A DNA stretch of 14,146 bases from Corallococcus sp. (GTDB taxonomy: Bacteria; Bacillota; Clostridia; Christensenellales; CAG-314), in NCBI GenBank assembly GCA_023663205.1, contig JAMPHX010000028.1, positions 1 through 14,146 on the forward strand, in the 5' to 3' direction. Made by a program: the position numbers and the translations under genes. The notes below the pieces were generated by a model. The model saw only the letters and a program-made list of their open reading frames with translations, made no database searches and had not been told where the DNA came from. Shown piece after piece: positions 6,527 through 12,216 of this stretch (within the stretch, counting starts at the first letter, position 1; every line of letters begins with the position of its first letter).

Positions 6527-7072
6527 CTATTTATCTATTTTTTTGTTTTTATACTTTTTTCTGTATATTAATAGGACTACCAAGGTAACCAAAGATATTA
6601 ATGCTAATACTAAACAAACAATAATGCCCCAATCAAGTTCTAACCGCGATACAGTTTCAAAACCTTTATTACTTGGCAAATTTAATATTATTGAAATGAT
6701 TCCTATAAACAAACTAATAACAAATACAACCGTAGCAGATATAACGCTTGCAAAGATAATTACAGTTTTTCTTTTGGATTTTTTATCGATAGCAACGGTT
6801 GCCGCAGTTTCAACGATTATTTCGGCTGCGTTTTCGGCAGATTCTTGAATATCCGTTTTTGTTACATCATTATTATCACCGGAAAAGAAATAATCCATTT
6901 CGACATTAAAATACTCACAGACTGCCAAAAGATTTTCCGTTGTCGGTTTCATAGAACCCCGCTCCCATTTAGAGACCGTTTGCCTTGCAACTCCCAAATC
7001 AAATGCCATGGCTTCTTGCGAAATATCCTTGTTGCGGCGCAAACTTTTTATCTTTCGTCCCAATTCGTTCAT
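6527..7072 (-). CDS. Membrane-anchored XRE-family transcriptional regulator (181 aa)
   Basis: Residues 1-66 are an XRE DNA-binding domain (IKSLRRNKDISQEAMAFDLG, then VARQTVSKWERG). A polar Glu/Ala-rich linker (67-100) leads to two predicted transmembrane helices (about 103-131 and 149-170) separated by a short loop, with a Lys-rich tail (171-181). The HTH end is therefore cytoplasmic and tethered to the membrane, an architecture common in Firmicute regulators that read envelope or extracellular signals. The gene starts two bases after the stop of the upstream XRE gene, and its ribosome site AGAGGA overlaps the end of that gene, so they form one operon. The promoter module of the secreted-protein gene starts directly after its stop codon. 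A role in controlling that promoter is a reasonable but untested inference. Confidence 0.85.
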   Translation of the reverse strand: MNELGRKIKSLRRNKDISQEAMAFDLGVARQTVSKWERGSMKPTTENLLAVCEYFNVEMDYFFSGDNNDVTKTDIQESAENAAEIIVETAATVAIDKKSKRKTVIIFASVISATVVFVISLFIGIISIILNLPSNKGFETVSRLELDWGIIVCLVLALISLVTLVVLLIYRKKYKNKKIDK

Positions 7073-7074
7073 GG

Positions 7075-7395
7075 CTATTCCTCTATCATTGCTTTAACGG
7101 TTAATCTGATGGCTTCCTTTTGCTTAGCGCTAAGTTTTTTATAATCCGATAAATGCTCTATTTCGTCTCCTGTAAGATTGTCTATGTCTATATCATACAA
7201 AACAGTTGCAAGCGGAACTCCCAAAGCAAAACACAGACCATCCAATACCTCAAGTTTGGGCATTGTACCGCGTTGTTTCCAAGACGGCAGCGTACCGCTG
7301 GATATACCCGCCTTAGTGTTTAACTCGGCAACTTTCATACCTCTTTTTATTCTTAACTGATCTATCTTATCGTACAACTCTTTTGATGAAAGCAT
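7075..7395 (-). CDS. XRE-family helix-turn-helix regulator (106 aa)
   Basis: A small soluble regulator. Residues 5-66 form the HTH domain (LRIKRGMKVAELNTKAG, then SSGTLPSWKQRGTMPKLEVL), followed by a helical C-terminal tail (LTGDEIEHLSDYKKLSAKQKEAIRLTVKAMIEE) of the kind seen in phage-like and housekeeping XRE repressors. The start is ATG 7395 with AGGGG eight bases upstream. A -10 box TATAAT lies at 7415-7420 on the minus strand. It forms an operon with the membrane-anchored regulator two bases downstream. Its target is unknown; autoregulation or control of the neighbouring secreted-protein promoter are the obvious candidates. Confidence 0.85.
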   Translation of the reverse strand: MLSSKELYDKIDQLRIKRGMKVAELNTKAGISSGTLPSWKQRGTMPKLEVLDGLCFALGVPLATVLYDIDIDNLTGDEIEHLSDYKKLSAKQKEAIRLTVKAMIEE

Positions 7396-7414
7396 AATTT
7401 TAACCCCTGCTTAT

Positions 7415-7454
7415 ATTATAGTTCAACAGCGATTAAATTATTTGAGCATATGCT
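7415..7454 (-). promoter_or_regulatory. Probable promoter of the two-regulator operon with a nearby palindrome
   Basis: The -10 box TATAAT (7415-7420, minus strand) lies about 20 bases before the start codon. The -35 region is not recognisable. A 10-bp palindrome AGCATATGCT (7445-7454) lies just upstream of where -35 should be and could be an operator for the HTH protein. A palindrome this short is only suggestive. Confidence 0.45.
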
Positions 7455-7531
7455 TATATAAAAGTACAGCAATAATTGAAATTTAAATATTTTTTAATAA
7501 CTTTACAAAAATATGATTCTTACAAACAAAT

Positions 7532-8446
7532 TTAATCAAGTTTTAACCCTTTCCAAACAGGTTGCCGCATACCGCCGGATTCCGTCTCTTGCATAAAGTG
7601 AGCAGTACCTACCAATTCGGGCTTGAGCCACACCACGTTTTTGTATTTATCGAAATGGGGTTTGGTTACGGTATGCGTTTTAGCAAAGTCGTAGATTATC
7701 TTACGCTCTTGCTGAGAAACGCCCAAATACACTTTACCGCGGCATTGCAAGTTGCCATTATTGTCATAATAGCCTAACACCAGATCTTTGGGCAAACCGT
7801 TCTCATCGGGTTGGTAACCGCATATTAGCAGGTCTTCGTCTTGCATTACTTTTATCTTAACCCAATCGCGGGTACGTTTGCCTATATAGTATAACCCGTC
7901 TTTCTTTTTTGCTACGATGCCTTCCAATTCCTGTAATTTTGCAAGTTTAAAGAAAGCGATACCTTGTTCTTCAATATATCTTGATACACTAAGTCCGTTG
8001 CCTTCGGTAACGGACTTTTGTAATATAGATTTTCGTTCTAACAATGGTTTTTGAGTAATGTCTTGTCCGTTATAGTATAGGATATCAAAAGCGCAGAATT
8101 GGATTGGGTTTTTATTGGAAGCAAGTTTTATCTTAAATTTATCCTGCATCAAACTACGCGTTTGCAATGCGTAAAAGTTAGGTTTGCCGTCCACTAAACT
8201 AACAAGTTCACCATCAAGTATTACTCTACGTTTAACGCACTTATTCATTTGAGACAGTTCGGGATAAATATCCGTTACGTCTTTATGCAGTTTATTTTGT
8301 AAAACGACGGAATGGCTGTCTATATATGCAAGACAGCGTATTCCGTCGAGTTTTAGTTCGTAAATACAGTCTTTATCGTCAAAGGGTTCTTTTACTTCGT
8401 ATAGAAGCATTGGCGAGATGTTTTTATCTTCAAACAAGTCGCTCAT
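7532..8446 (-). CDS. ligD: ATP-dependent DNA ligase, LigD ligase-domain type, NHEJ (304 aa)
   Basis: Seals DNA ends in bacterial non-homologous end joining together with Ku. Nucleotidyltransferase motifs are in order: motif I ELKLDGIR with the adenylated lysine K32, ILDGEL (motif III region), CAFDILYYNG, LEGIVAKKKDGLY (motif IV) and DWVKIKV (motif V). An OB-fold domain follows (about 205-304, DLLICGYQ onward, ending MRQPVWKGLKLD). It carries only the ligase module; the polymerase and phosphoesterase modules fused to it in many LigD proteins are absent. Its ATG overlaps the Ku gene by four bases (ATGA), so the two are translationally coupled. It lacks its own promoter and is presumably expressed with Ku in the forespore or spore. 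Confidence 0.93.
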   Translation of the reverse strand: MSDLFEDKNISPMLLYEVKEPFDDKDCIYELKLDGIRCLAYIDSHSVVLQNKLHKDVTDIYPELSQMNKCVKRRVILDGELVSLVDGKPNFYALQTRSLMQDKFKIKLASNKNPIQFCAFDILYYNGQDITQKPLLERKSILQKSVTEGNGLSVSRYIEEQGIAFFKLAKLQELEGIVAKKKDGLYYIGKRTRDWVKIKVMQDEDLLICGYQPDENGLPKDLVLGYYDNNGNLQCRGKVYLGVSQQERKIIYDFAKTHTVTKPHFDKYKNVVWLKPELVGTAHFMQETESGGMRQPVWKGLKLD

Positions 8447-9234
8447 TTCTTCGTACCCTTTTTAGTAGACTTTTGTTTTTTAGTTAGTTCCAGACTTTTT
8501 GTTAATGCGTCCATTAGGTTAGCAACGGTTGTTGTATTCTTTTCTTTGGGCGATACTATTTCCTTGCCGGCAATTTTTTGCTCAATTGCTTGTTGGACTT
8601 TCTCCCTATACTCGTCTTTATATTCTTCGGGATTAAACTCTCCCGTCATACCGTCAATTATGGCTTTTGCCATTTTAAGTTCTACGCTGCTTCCTTTTTC
8701 TTTAATATCCTTTGCAGGATTCTTTGTTACTTCGTCTTCAAAGAATAAAGTATTAAGCAACATTTGTCCGTCTTTGGAACGTATAAGTATGAGCGTTTCC
8801 TTTGTGCCTAAAACGGTTTTTGCAATAGCCGCTTTATTCTCTTGCTCCATTGCTTCCAAAAGAACAGCAAATGCCTTTTCCGCGCCTGTAGGGTTGACGT
8901 AATAAGGTCTATCGAAGTACAAAGGGTCTACTTCGTCTAATTGGACAAAGCGCTCTATTGTAATATTTTTATCTTTCTTCGTCTTTATCTTTTCAAAGTC
9001 AGAATCTTCAAATATTACGTACTTGCCTTCTTCGTATTCGTACCCCTTGACTATATCTTCTTGCTTGACTTCCCTACCGTCGCAAGCGGCGCATGTTTTC
9101 TTATACTTGACTCGGCTCATTGTCTTTTTGTCTATCATGTTAAAACCGATATCGTTTTCCTTTATACTGTTGTGCAACGTTATGGGAATATATACTAATC
9201 CGAAACTTATGCTGCCTTTATATGAGTATGTCAT
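8443..9234 (-). CDS. ku: Ku protein for non-homologous end joining (263 aa)
   Basis: A homodimeric bacterial Ku that rings DNA ends and recruits the ligase encoded next to it. The N-terminus is typical (YKGSISFGLVYIPITLHN, residues 5-22), followed by CAAC (48-51) in the usual YKKxC context, VKGYEYEEGKYVIFEDSD (62-79) and the FVQLDEVDPLYFDRPYYVNP core. It has the usual size of bacterial Ku and ends in a Lys-rich tail (KKQKSTKKGTKK), which in other Ku proteins binds DNA. The start is ATG 9234 with GGAGG (9241-9245) six bases upstream. The promoter resembles a sigma-G forespore promoter, which fits the known sigma-G control of the Bacillus ykoV-ykoU operon. The adjacent ligase gene overlaps by four bases. 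Confidence 0.95.
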   Translation of the reverse strand: MTYSYKGSISFGLVYIPITLHNSIKENDIGFNMIDKKTMSRVKYKKTCAACDGREVKQEDIVKGYEYEEGKYVIFEDSDFEKIKTKKDKNITIERFVQLDEVDPLYFDRPYYVNPTGAEKAFAVLLEAMEQENKAAIAKTVLGTKETLILIRSKDGQMLLNTLFFEDEVTKNPAKDIKEKGSSVELKMAKAIIDGMTGEFNPEEYKDEYREKVQQAIEQKIAGKEIVSPKEKNTTTVANLMDALTKSLELTKKQKSTKKGTKK

Positions 9235-9251
9235 ACTAACCCTCCGATAGT

Positions 9252-9281
9252 TAGTATGGCTTATAGTAAAAATAATATGGA
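9252..9281 (-). promoter_or_regulatory. Sigma-G-like forespore promoter of the Ku-LigD operon
   Basis: On the minus strand TCCATA (9276-9281) and CATACTA (9252-9258) are separated by 17 bp. The sigma-G consensus is roughly TGMATA and CATAMTA with 17-18 bp, so -10 matches fully and -35 misses one base. The start point would be near 9245, giving a very short leader with the Shine-Dalgarno at its 5' end. The -10 is also one arm of an inverted repeat whose other arm is the start-codon region (9232-9240). The assignment rests on consensus memory and on the known regulation of Bacillus Ku. Confidence 0.5.
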
Positions 9282-9287
9282 CAAATC

Positions 9288-9316
9288 TTGATTTTCTTAA
9301 AGCTCAGATGTATAAT
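9288..9316 (+). promoter_or_regulatory. Sigma-A promoter of the KAP NTPase gene
   Basis: TTGATT (9288-9293) and TATAAT (9311-9316) are separated by 17 bp. It lies back-to-back with the Ku promoter. The -10 falls downstream of the first in-frame ATG (9308), which argues that translation starts at the next ATG, 9347. Confidence 0.65.
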
Positions 9317-9346
9317 AACAATACTATTTTGAATGGATGGAGACAA

Positions 9347-10738
9347 ATGAACAAACCAGACACACTAAACAGACAGCCATTTATCGAGCAAATTTTTAAC
9401 TTAATTGAAACCATATCTGCCAATAAAGGAAACACGACTTTTGCCATTGACGGAGAATGGGGATGCGGAAAATCTTACGTACTAGATATGTTAGAAGAAA
9501 AATTGTGCGAAGTACAAAACCCGGAAATTGCCGACAACAAGTATTTTGTAATTAAATATAACTGCTGGCAATATGACTTTTATGAAGAGCCCCTCATTGC
9601 TTTTGTCTCTGCAATTATAGATAATTTACCCCATCTCATACAAAATGAGAAAAAACGCGCAGGAGTACTTGCGGCATTGAAAACATTTGCCATAGGATTA
9701 TTCAATATTGGCAATGAAGTAATAAAAAATAAATTCGGATTTGATGCTCTGTCAACTATTGAATCATTGGTTACTGTAACCAAAAACGCAAAAAATGATA
9801 CTCAAACGAAAATTCAAAAGGAACATGGATTCGATAACTATTTTGATTTTAAAAAAAGATTGTCTGACTTGCGTGAAATTCTTTCTAATCTCTCAAAAGA
9901 ACAAACTATAATTATTATAATAGACGAATTGGATAGATGTTTGCCCGAATACTCAATCAAAGTTTTAGAACGAATACATCATATAACACAAGACTTACCA
10001 AATACCATAAGTATTATTGCTACCGATAAGAGCAAATTGGAAAATACGGTTAACAAAATCTATGGATACGATAAATCTATTAATACTACAGACATTAACC
10101 TCAATGTCGCGAGCATTTATTTGAAAAAATTTATAAATTTTGAAATCAAATTAGACAATGGAACAAATGACATTGTCGTACTAGAAAAATATAAGACATT
10201 TATTGAGCAATTCGACAGTGCCAATATAAATAAGGAAGTATTAAGCGAGTATATAAGTCTTTTATTTAATGGAATACCAGTAAGAGAACAAGAACATTTA
10301 TGGGCACAAGCAGAACTAACTCACAACCTAATTTCTACCACGAAATTAGATTGCACTGTTTTATCCACAGAACTATTACTTGTAGTTTATGCTAATTACT
10401 ATGGTTACAAAATATTAGATGGCATAACAACAACTAGGCTTGATAATCCATTGGAATTACGTCCTCGTAAAAATCAATTATCAAAATTCGAGCAAAATTT
10501 CATACAAGAAAGATTTCATGATGTGACGTCATATAATTCAGTTACTGTTCGCAATGTTTATAATCTTACAGGTCTTTATGGAATCGTCTTGTGGTATTTA
10601 AATAATATTAAAGTGCGCACAAATCCTTCTTTTCCAAGTTATATCAGATTAGATAACAATCTTATTTTATATGACACATATTTATCCAATTTAAACTTTG
10701 TTCGCAAATTCGCTGAGACCTTAAAACTAATTAAATAG
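9347..10738 (+). CDS. KAP-family P-loop NTPase (463 aa)
   Basis: KAP NTPases are STAND-related ATPases, often membrane-associated, and recurrent in mobile and phage-defence loci. Walker A is GEWGCGKS (residues 36-43) and Walker B is IIIIIDELDRC (about 188-198). The family signatures YNCWQYD after Walker A, SIIATDKSKLENTVNKIYG as sensor region and ASIYLKKFINFEI are all present. The usual inserted transmembrane helices are missing or reduced to one weak hydrophobic segment (about 107-121). The C-terminal part (about 275-463) has no effector domain I recognise. I choose ATG 9347 because the promoter -10 lies upstream of it and GGAG (9339-9342) precedes it. ATG 9308 would lie at the promoter. The gene diverges from Ku and converges on two tiny genes. 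A defence role is inference from the family only. Confidence 0.88.
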   Translation: MNKPDTLNRQPFIEQIFNLIETISANKGNTTFAIDGEWGCGKSYVLDMLEEKLCEVQNPEIADNKYFVIKYNCWQYDFYEEPLIAFVSAIIDNLPHLIQNEKKRAGVLAALKTFAIGLFNIGNEVIKNKFGFDALSTIESLVTVTKNAKNDTQTKIQKEHGFDNYFDFKKRLSDLREILSNLSKEQTIIIIIDELDRCLPEYSIKVLERIHHITQDLPNTISIIATDKSKLENTVNKIYGYDKSINTTDINLNVASIYLKKFINFEIKLDNGTNDIVVLEKYKTFIEQFDSANINKEVLSEYISLLFNGIPVREQEHLWAQAELTHNLISTTKLDCTVLSTELLLVVYANYYGYKILDGITTTRLDNPLELRPRKNQLSKFEQNFIQERFHDVTSYNSVTVRNVYNLTGLYGIVLWYLNNIKVRTNPSFPSYIRLDNNLILYDTYLSNLNFVRKFAETLKLIK

Positions 10739-10836
10739 AACGGACAGAATCAAAATTTTTATGCTTGATAAAGTTTATAAAAAGTATTAGAATATTCACC
10801 TAAATTAATTACACCATACATTTTAAATACATTACA

Positions 10837-10872
10837 TTTATGGCAATTCTATATTATTAGAATTGCCATAAA
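10837..10872. terminator. 15-bp perfect inverted repeat between convergent genes
   Basis: Arms 10837-10851 and 10858-10872 (TTTATGGCAATTCTA and its complement) are perfect, with a six-base loop. It lies 98 bases past the KAP stop and 26 past the stop of the small-gene pair, so a bidirectional terminator is the simplest role. Neither side has a T-run and the stem is AT-rich, so it could instead be a protein-binding site or mRNA-end stabiliser. Confidence 0.5.
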
Positions 10873-10898
10873 CTAATAAGAGTAAAAAAACAAAACTA

Positions 10899-11069
10899 TT
10901 ATTTCTGGGGTTTTGCAGTAAAAACAGTTCCCGGCAATGGCGTGTCATTTGTATGCACGCGTTCATCTGTTCCATCTGAATAATAAATGTGAACAACTGG
11001 ATCATTTGAGTTTTTTTCATTTGGATGAACAGAAATACGTGTTACTTCAACTTTTTGGTCGTCACTCAT
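10899..11069 (-). CDS. Very small hypothetical protein, second gene of a coupled pair (56 aa)
   Basis: Reads MSDDQKVEVTRISVHPNEKN, then SNDPVVHIYYSDGTDERVHT, then NDTPLPGTVFTAKPQK. It is polar and probably a small beta-rich domain. I recognise no family and see no signal peptide or membrane helix. The ATG (11069-11067) overlaps the stop of the preceding gene (ATGA), and the upstream gene's end AAAAGGAGAAAA supplies a ribosome site (AAGGAG about 11 bases upstream). That coupling, the clean protein-like codon pattern and the conserved promoter upstream are the evidence that the gene is real. The longer overlapping open frame on the other strand (10937-11296) has no ribosome site. Function is unknown. 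Confidence 0.65.
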   Translation of the reverse strand: MSDDQKVEVTRISVHPNEKNSNDPVVHIYYSDGTDERVHTNDTPLPGTVFTAKPQK

Positions 11070-11239
11070 TTATTTTTCTCCTTTTCAATTGCTTTCGTAA
11101 CAAATCCTTTTTCAGAACCTTTTTCATAATCATAAACAGCATTATGATCCGAAGAACGATTTTCGCTGTGTTCTGTTGCGTTTCCAAAGGGTCTTGCAGG
11201 TTTCAAATCCGAATCAGCCTTTTTGATATACGATTCCAT
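11066..11239 (-). CDS. Very small hypothetical protein, first gene of a coupled pair (57 aa)
   Basis: Reads MESYIKKADSDLKPARPFGN, then ATEHSENRSSDHNAVYDYEK, then GSEKGFVTKAIEKEKNK. It is highly charged, without a hydrophobic stretch, and probably disordered. No family is recognised. ATG 11239 is preceded by an excellent ribosome site, GAAAGGAGG (11246-11254), six bases upstream. A promoter with -10 TATACT and the conserved 29-bp module lies at 11284-11336. The stop codon overlaps the start of the 56-aa gene, so the two proteins are made together and may interact. The same promoter module drives the secreted-protein gene at 6442, which suggests one regulon. Confidence 0.75.
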   Translation of the reverse strand: MESYIKKADSDLKPARPFGNATEHSENRSSDHNAVYDYEKGSEKGFVTKAIEKEKNK

Positions 11240-11283
11240 AAAATTCCTCCTTTCTTTTTTCCAAAGTCAAATTTGGTAATGAA

Positions 11284-11336
11284 AGTATACCAATAATTTT
11301 AATATAAGTCTGCCACTTTTTGTTTGCATTTTGCAA
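11284..11336 (-). promoter_or_regulatory. Promoter of the small-protein pair with the 29-bp upstream module
   Basis: The -10 box is TATACT (11284-11289, minus strand). The module at 11308-11336 reads TTGCAAAATG, CAAACAAAAA, GTGGCAGAC on the minus strand and lies 18 bp upstream, the same geometry as at 6474-6526. It contains a perfect TTGCA-AAA-TGCAA inverted repeat. No consensus -35 is present, which again suggests activation through the module. Confidence 0.7.
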
Positions 11337-11701
11337 TTAAAAGATTACATTTTTCTCTAAAATGAGTACTTAATCATCTATCTAATAAAACATAGTGAAA
11401 TTCGTTTTTCATAATTCAGATCGCCGCATAACTATACTAAATTCTTTATAAAACAATTGTAGTTTGCCCTACTTTCAATATTGCCAAACAATGATATATT
11501 TTTTCAACATTGAAAGCAACAAAAAACATTATAAATAACAGTACAATTTTATACATAAACTTCGCCATTGGTTCTTGTGAAAAAACGCATTTATAAACTA
11601 ACCTTTTGCACGTTTTTTAGCACTTTTATTAGACATTTTATTAGACAATGTTATATTTTTCAATTTTGCCCTATAAATAACGCTTATCTATAAGTAGATT
11701 T

Positions 11702-11738
11702 TTGTTCTAATAATATTTGGCGATTTTTATTAGAACAA
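11702..11738. repeat. 12-bp perfect inverted repeat
   Basis: Arms 11702-11713 (TTGTTCTAATAA) and 11727-11738 (its exact complement) enclose a 13-base spacer (11714-11726). It lies inside the gene-free region, between the first direct repeat and the tRNA-like terminator. With no T-run, it is more likely a protein-binding or recombination site than a terminator. Confidence 0.5.
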
Positions 11739-11770
11739 CTTACTGTGGTTGCCAAGTGGTTAAAAAATAC

Positions 11771-11807
11771 TAAAAAAGTGGCTGAAATCTATCGATTTCA
11801 ACCACTT
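11771..11807 (-). terminator. Intrinsic terminator behind the tRNA-like 3' end
   Basis: Arms 11776-11789 and 11794-11807 pair over 14 positions with one mismatch and a four-base loop. On the minus strand the stem is followed by a run of six T (A-run 11772-11777). It starts two bases after the CCA of the tRNA-like sequence, as expected for the native terminator of a tRNA gene. Confidence 0.7.
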
Positions 11808-11808
11808 G

Positions 11809-11847
11809 TGGCGCGCCATAAGGAACTCGAATCCCTAACCTTTGGTT
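11809..11847 (-). pseudogene. tRNA 3'-end fragment (Leu/Ser-like class II), possible attachment-site remnant
   Basis: On the minus strand 11847-11837 forms a short arm (AACC, loop AAA, GGTT) like a class II variable arm. Next comes a T-arm, AGGGA-TTCGAGT-TCCTT (11836-11820), then a 7-base acceptor strand ATGGCGC (11819-11813), a discriminator G and CCA (11811-11809). A T-run terminator follows directly. No matching 5' half (GCGCCAT start, D-arm) exists in the next 100 bases, so it is not a functional tRNA. The usual G53-C61 pair of the T stem is A-T here, which is a warning sign. Displaced tRNA 3' ends are typical of integrated elements. Confidence 0.4.
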
Positions 11848-12216
11848 CCGTAGGGTCGCCAAGTCCTTGATTTTATGTGGGTTTTACTACCATTTATTTA
11901 TGCCTCTTTACACTTAAAAATAGGCAAAAACTTATATCTTAGACGCACATTTTGCTGTTTTTTGCGCATTTTCCCCTTATTTTCATACTGAAAAGCAATA
12001 AAGATAAACAAATGGCAATATATGTCAATTTGCACGAATTCGTACATTTTTCTTAGACATTTTCTTAGACACCCGAAAGTAATTTTTATTATTACATATT
12101 TTTACTTACATACTAAGCATTAGCGAATATTGTATACGCATACTACTAGAACCACGACACCTTCAATGAAAAATGCAAGTTAACTTACAACAAAGAAAAA
12201 CATGTTTGGGCTCTTT

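Larger units (their letters stand above)
11629..12071. repeat. Pair of direct repeats flanking the tRNA-like sequence
   Basis: Copy 1 (11629-11647) is TTAGACATTTTATTAGACA and copy 2 (12053-12071) is TTAGACATTTTCTTAGACA, identical in 18 of 19 bases and in the same orientation. Each is itself two tandem units of a 12-mer (TTAGACATTTTM). They lie about 420 bp apart on either side of the tRNA-like sequence. They may be recombinase arm sites or duplicated ends of a decayed gene. Confidence 0.55.
11337..12216. other. Gene-free, repeat-containing region, possible old integration boundary
   Basis: No open frame with a ribosome site was found on either strand over 880 bases. Structures seen: an imperfect inverted repeat 11472-11483/11505-11516 (11 of 12), direct repeats at 11629-11647 and 12053-12071, a 12-bp inverted repeat at 11702-11738, and a tRNA 3'-end-like sequence with a minus-strand terminator (11771-11850). 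On the minus strand 11629-11647 and its flank read SNKMSNKSAKKRAKG before a stop, which may be the tail of a lost gene. I see no intact integrase. Confidence 0.5.

Noticed and set aside
10937..11296. 119-aa plus-strand frame across the small-gene pair
   Set aside because: It is antisense to two genes with good ribosome sites, a 4-base overlap and a shared promoter. It has no ribosome site itself and its translation is Phe/Ile/Arg-rich noise.
11629..12071. Tandem TTAGACATTTT units as a CRISPR array
   Set aside because: Only two 12-bp units occur per site, with no regular 30-bp spacers and no cas genes in the window.
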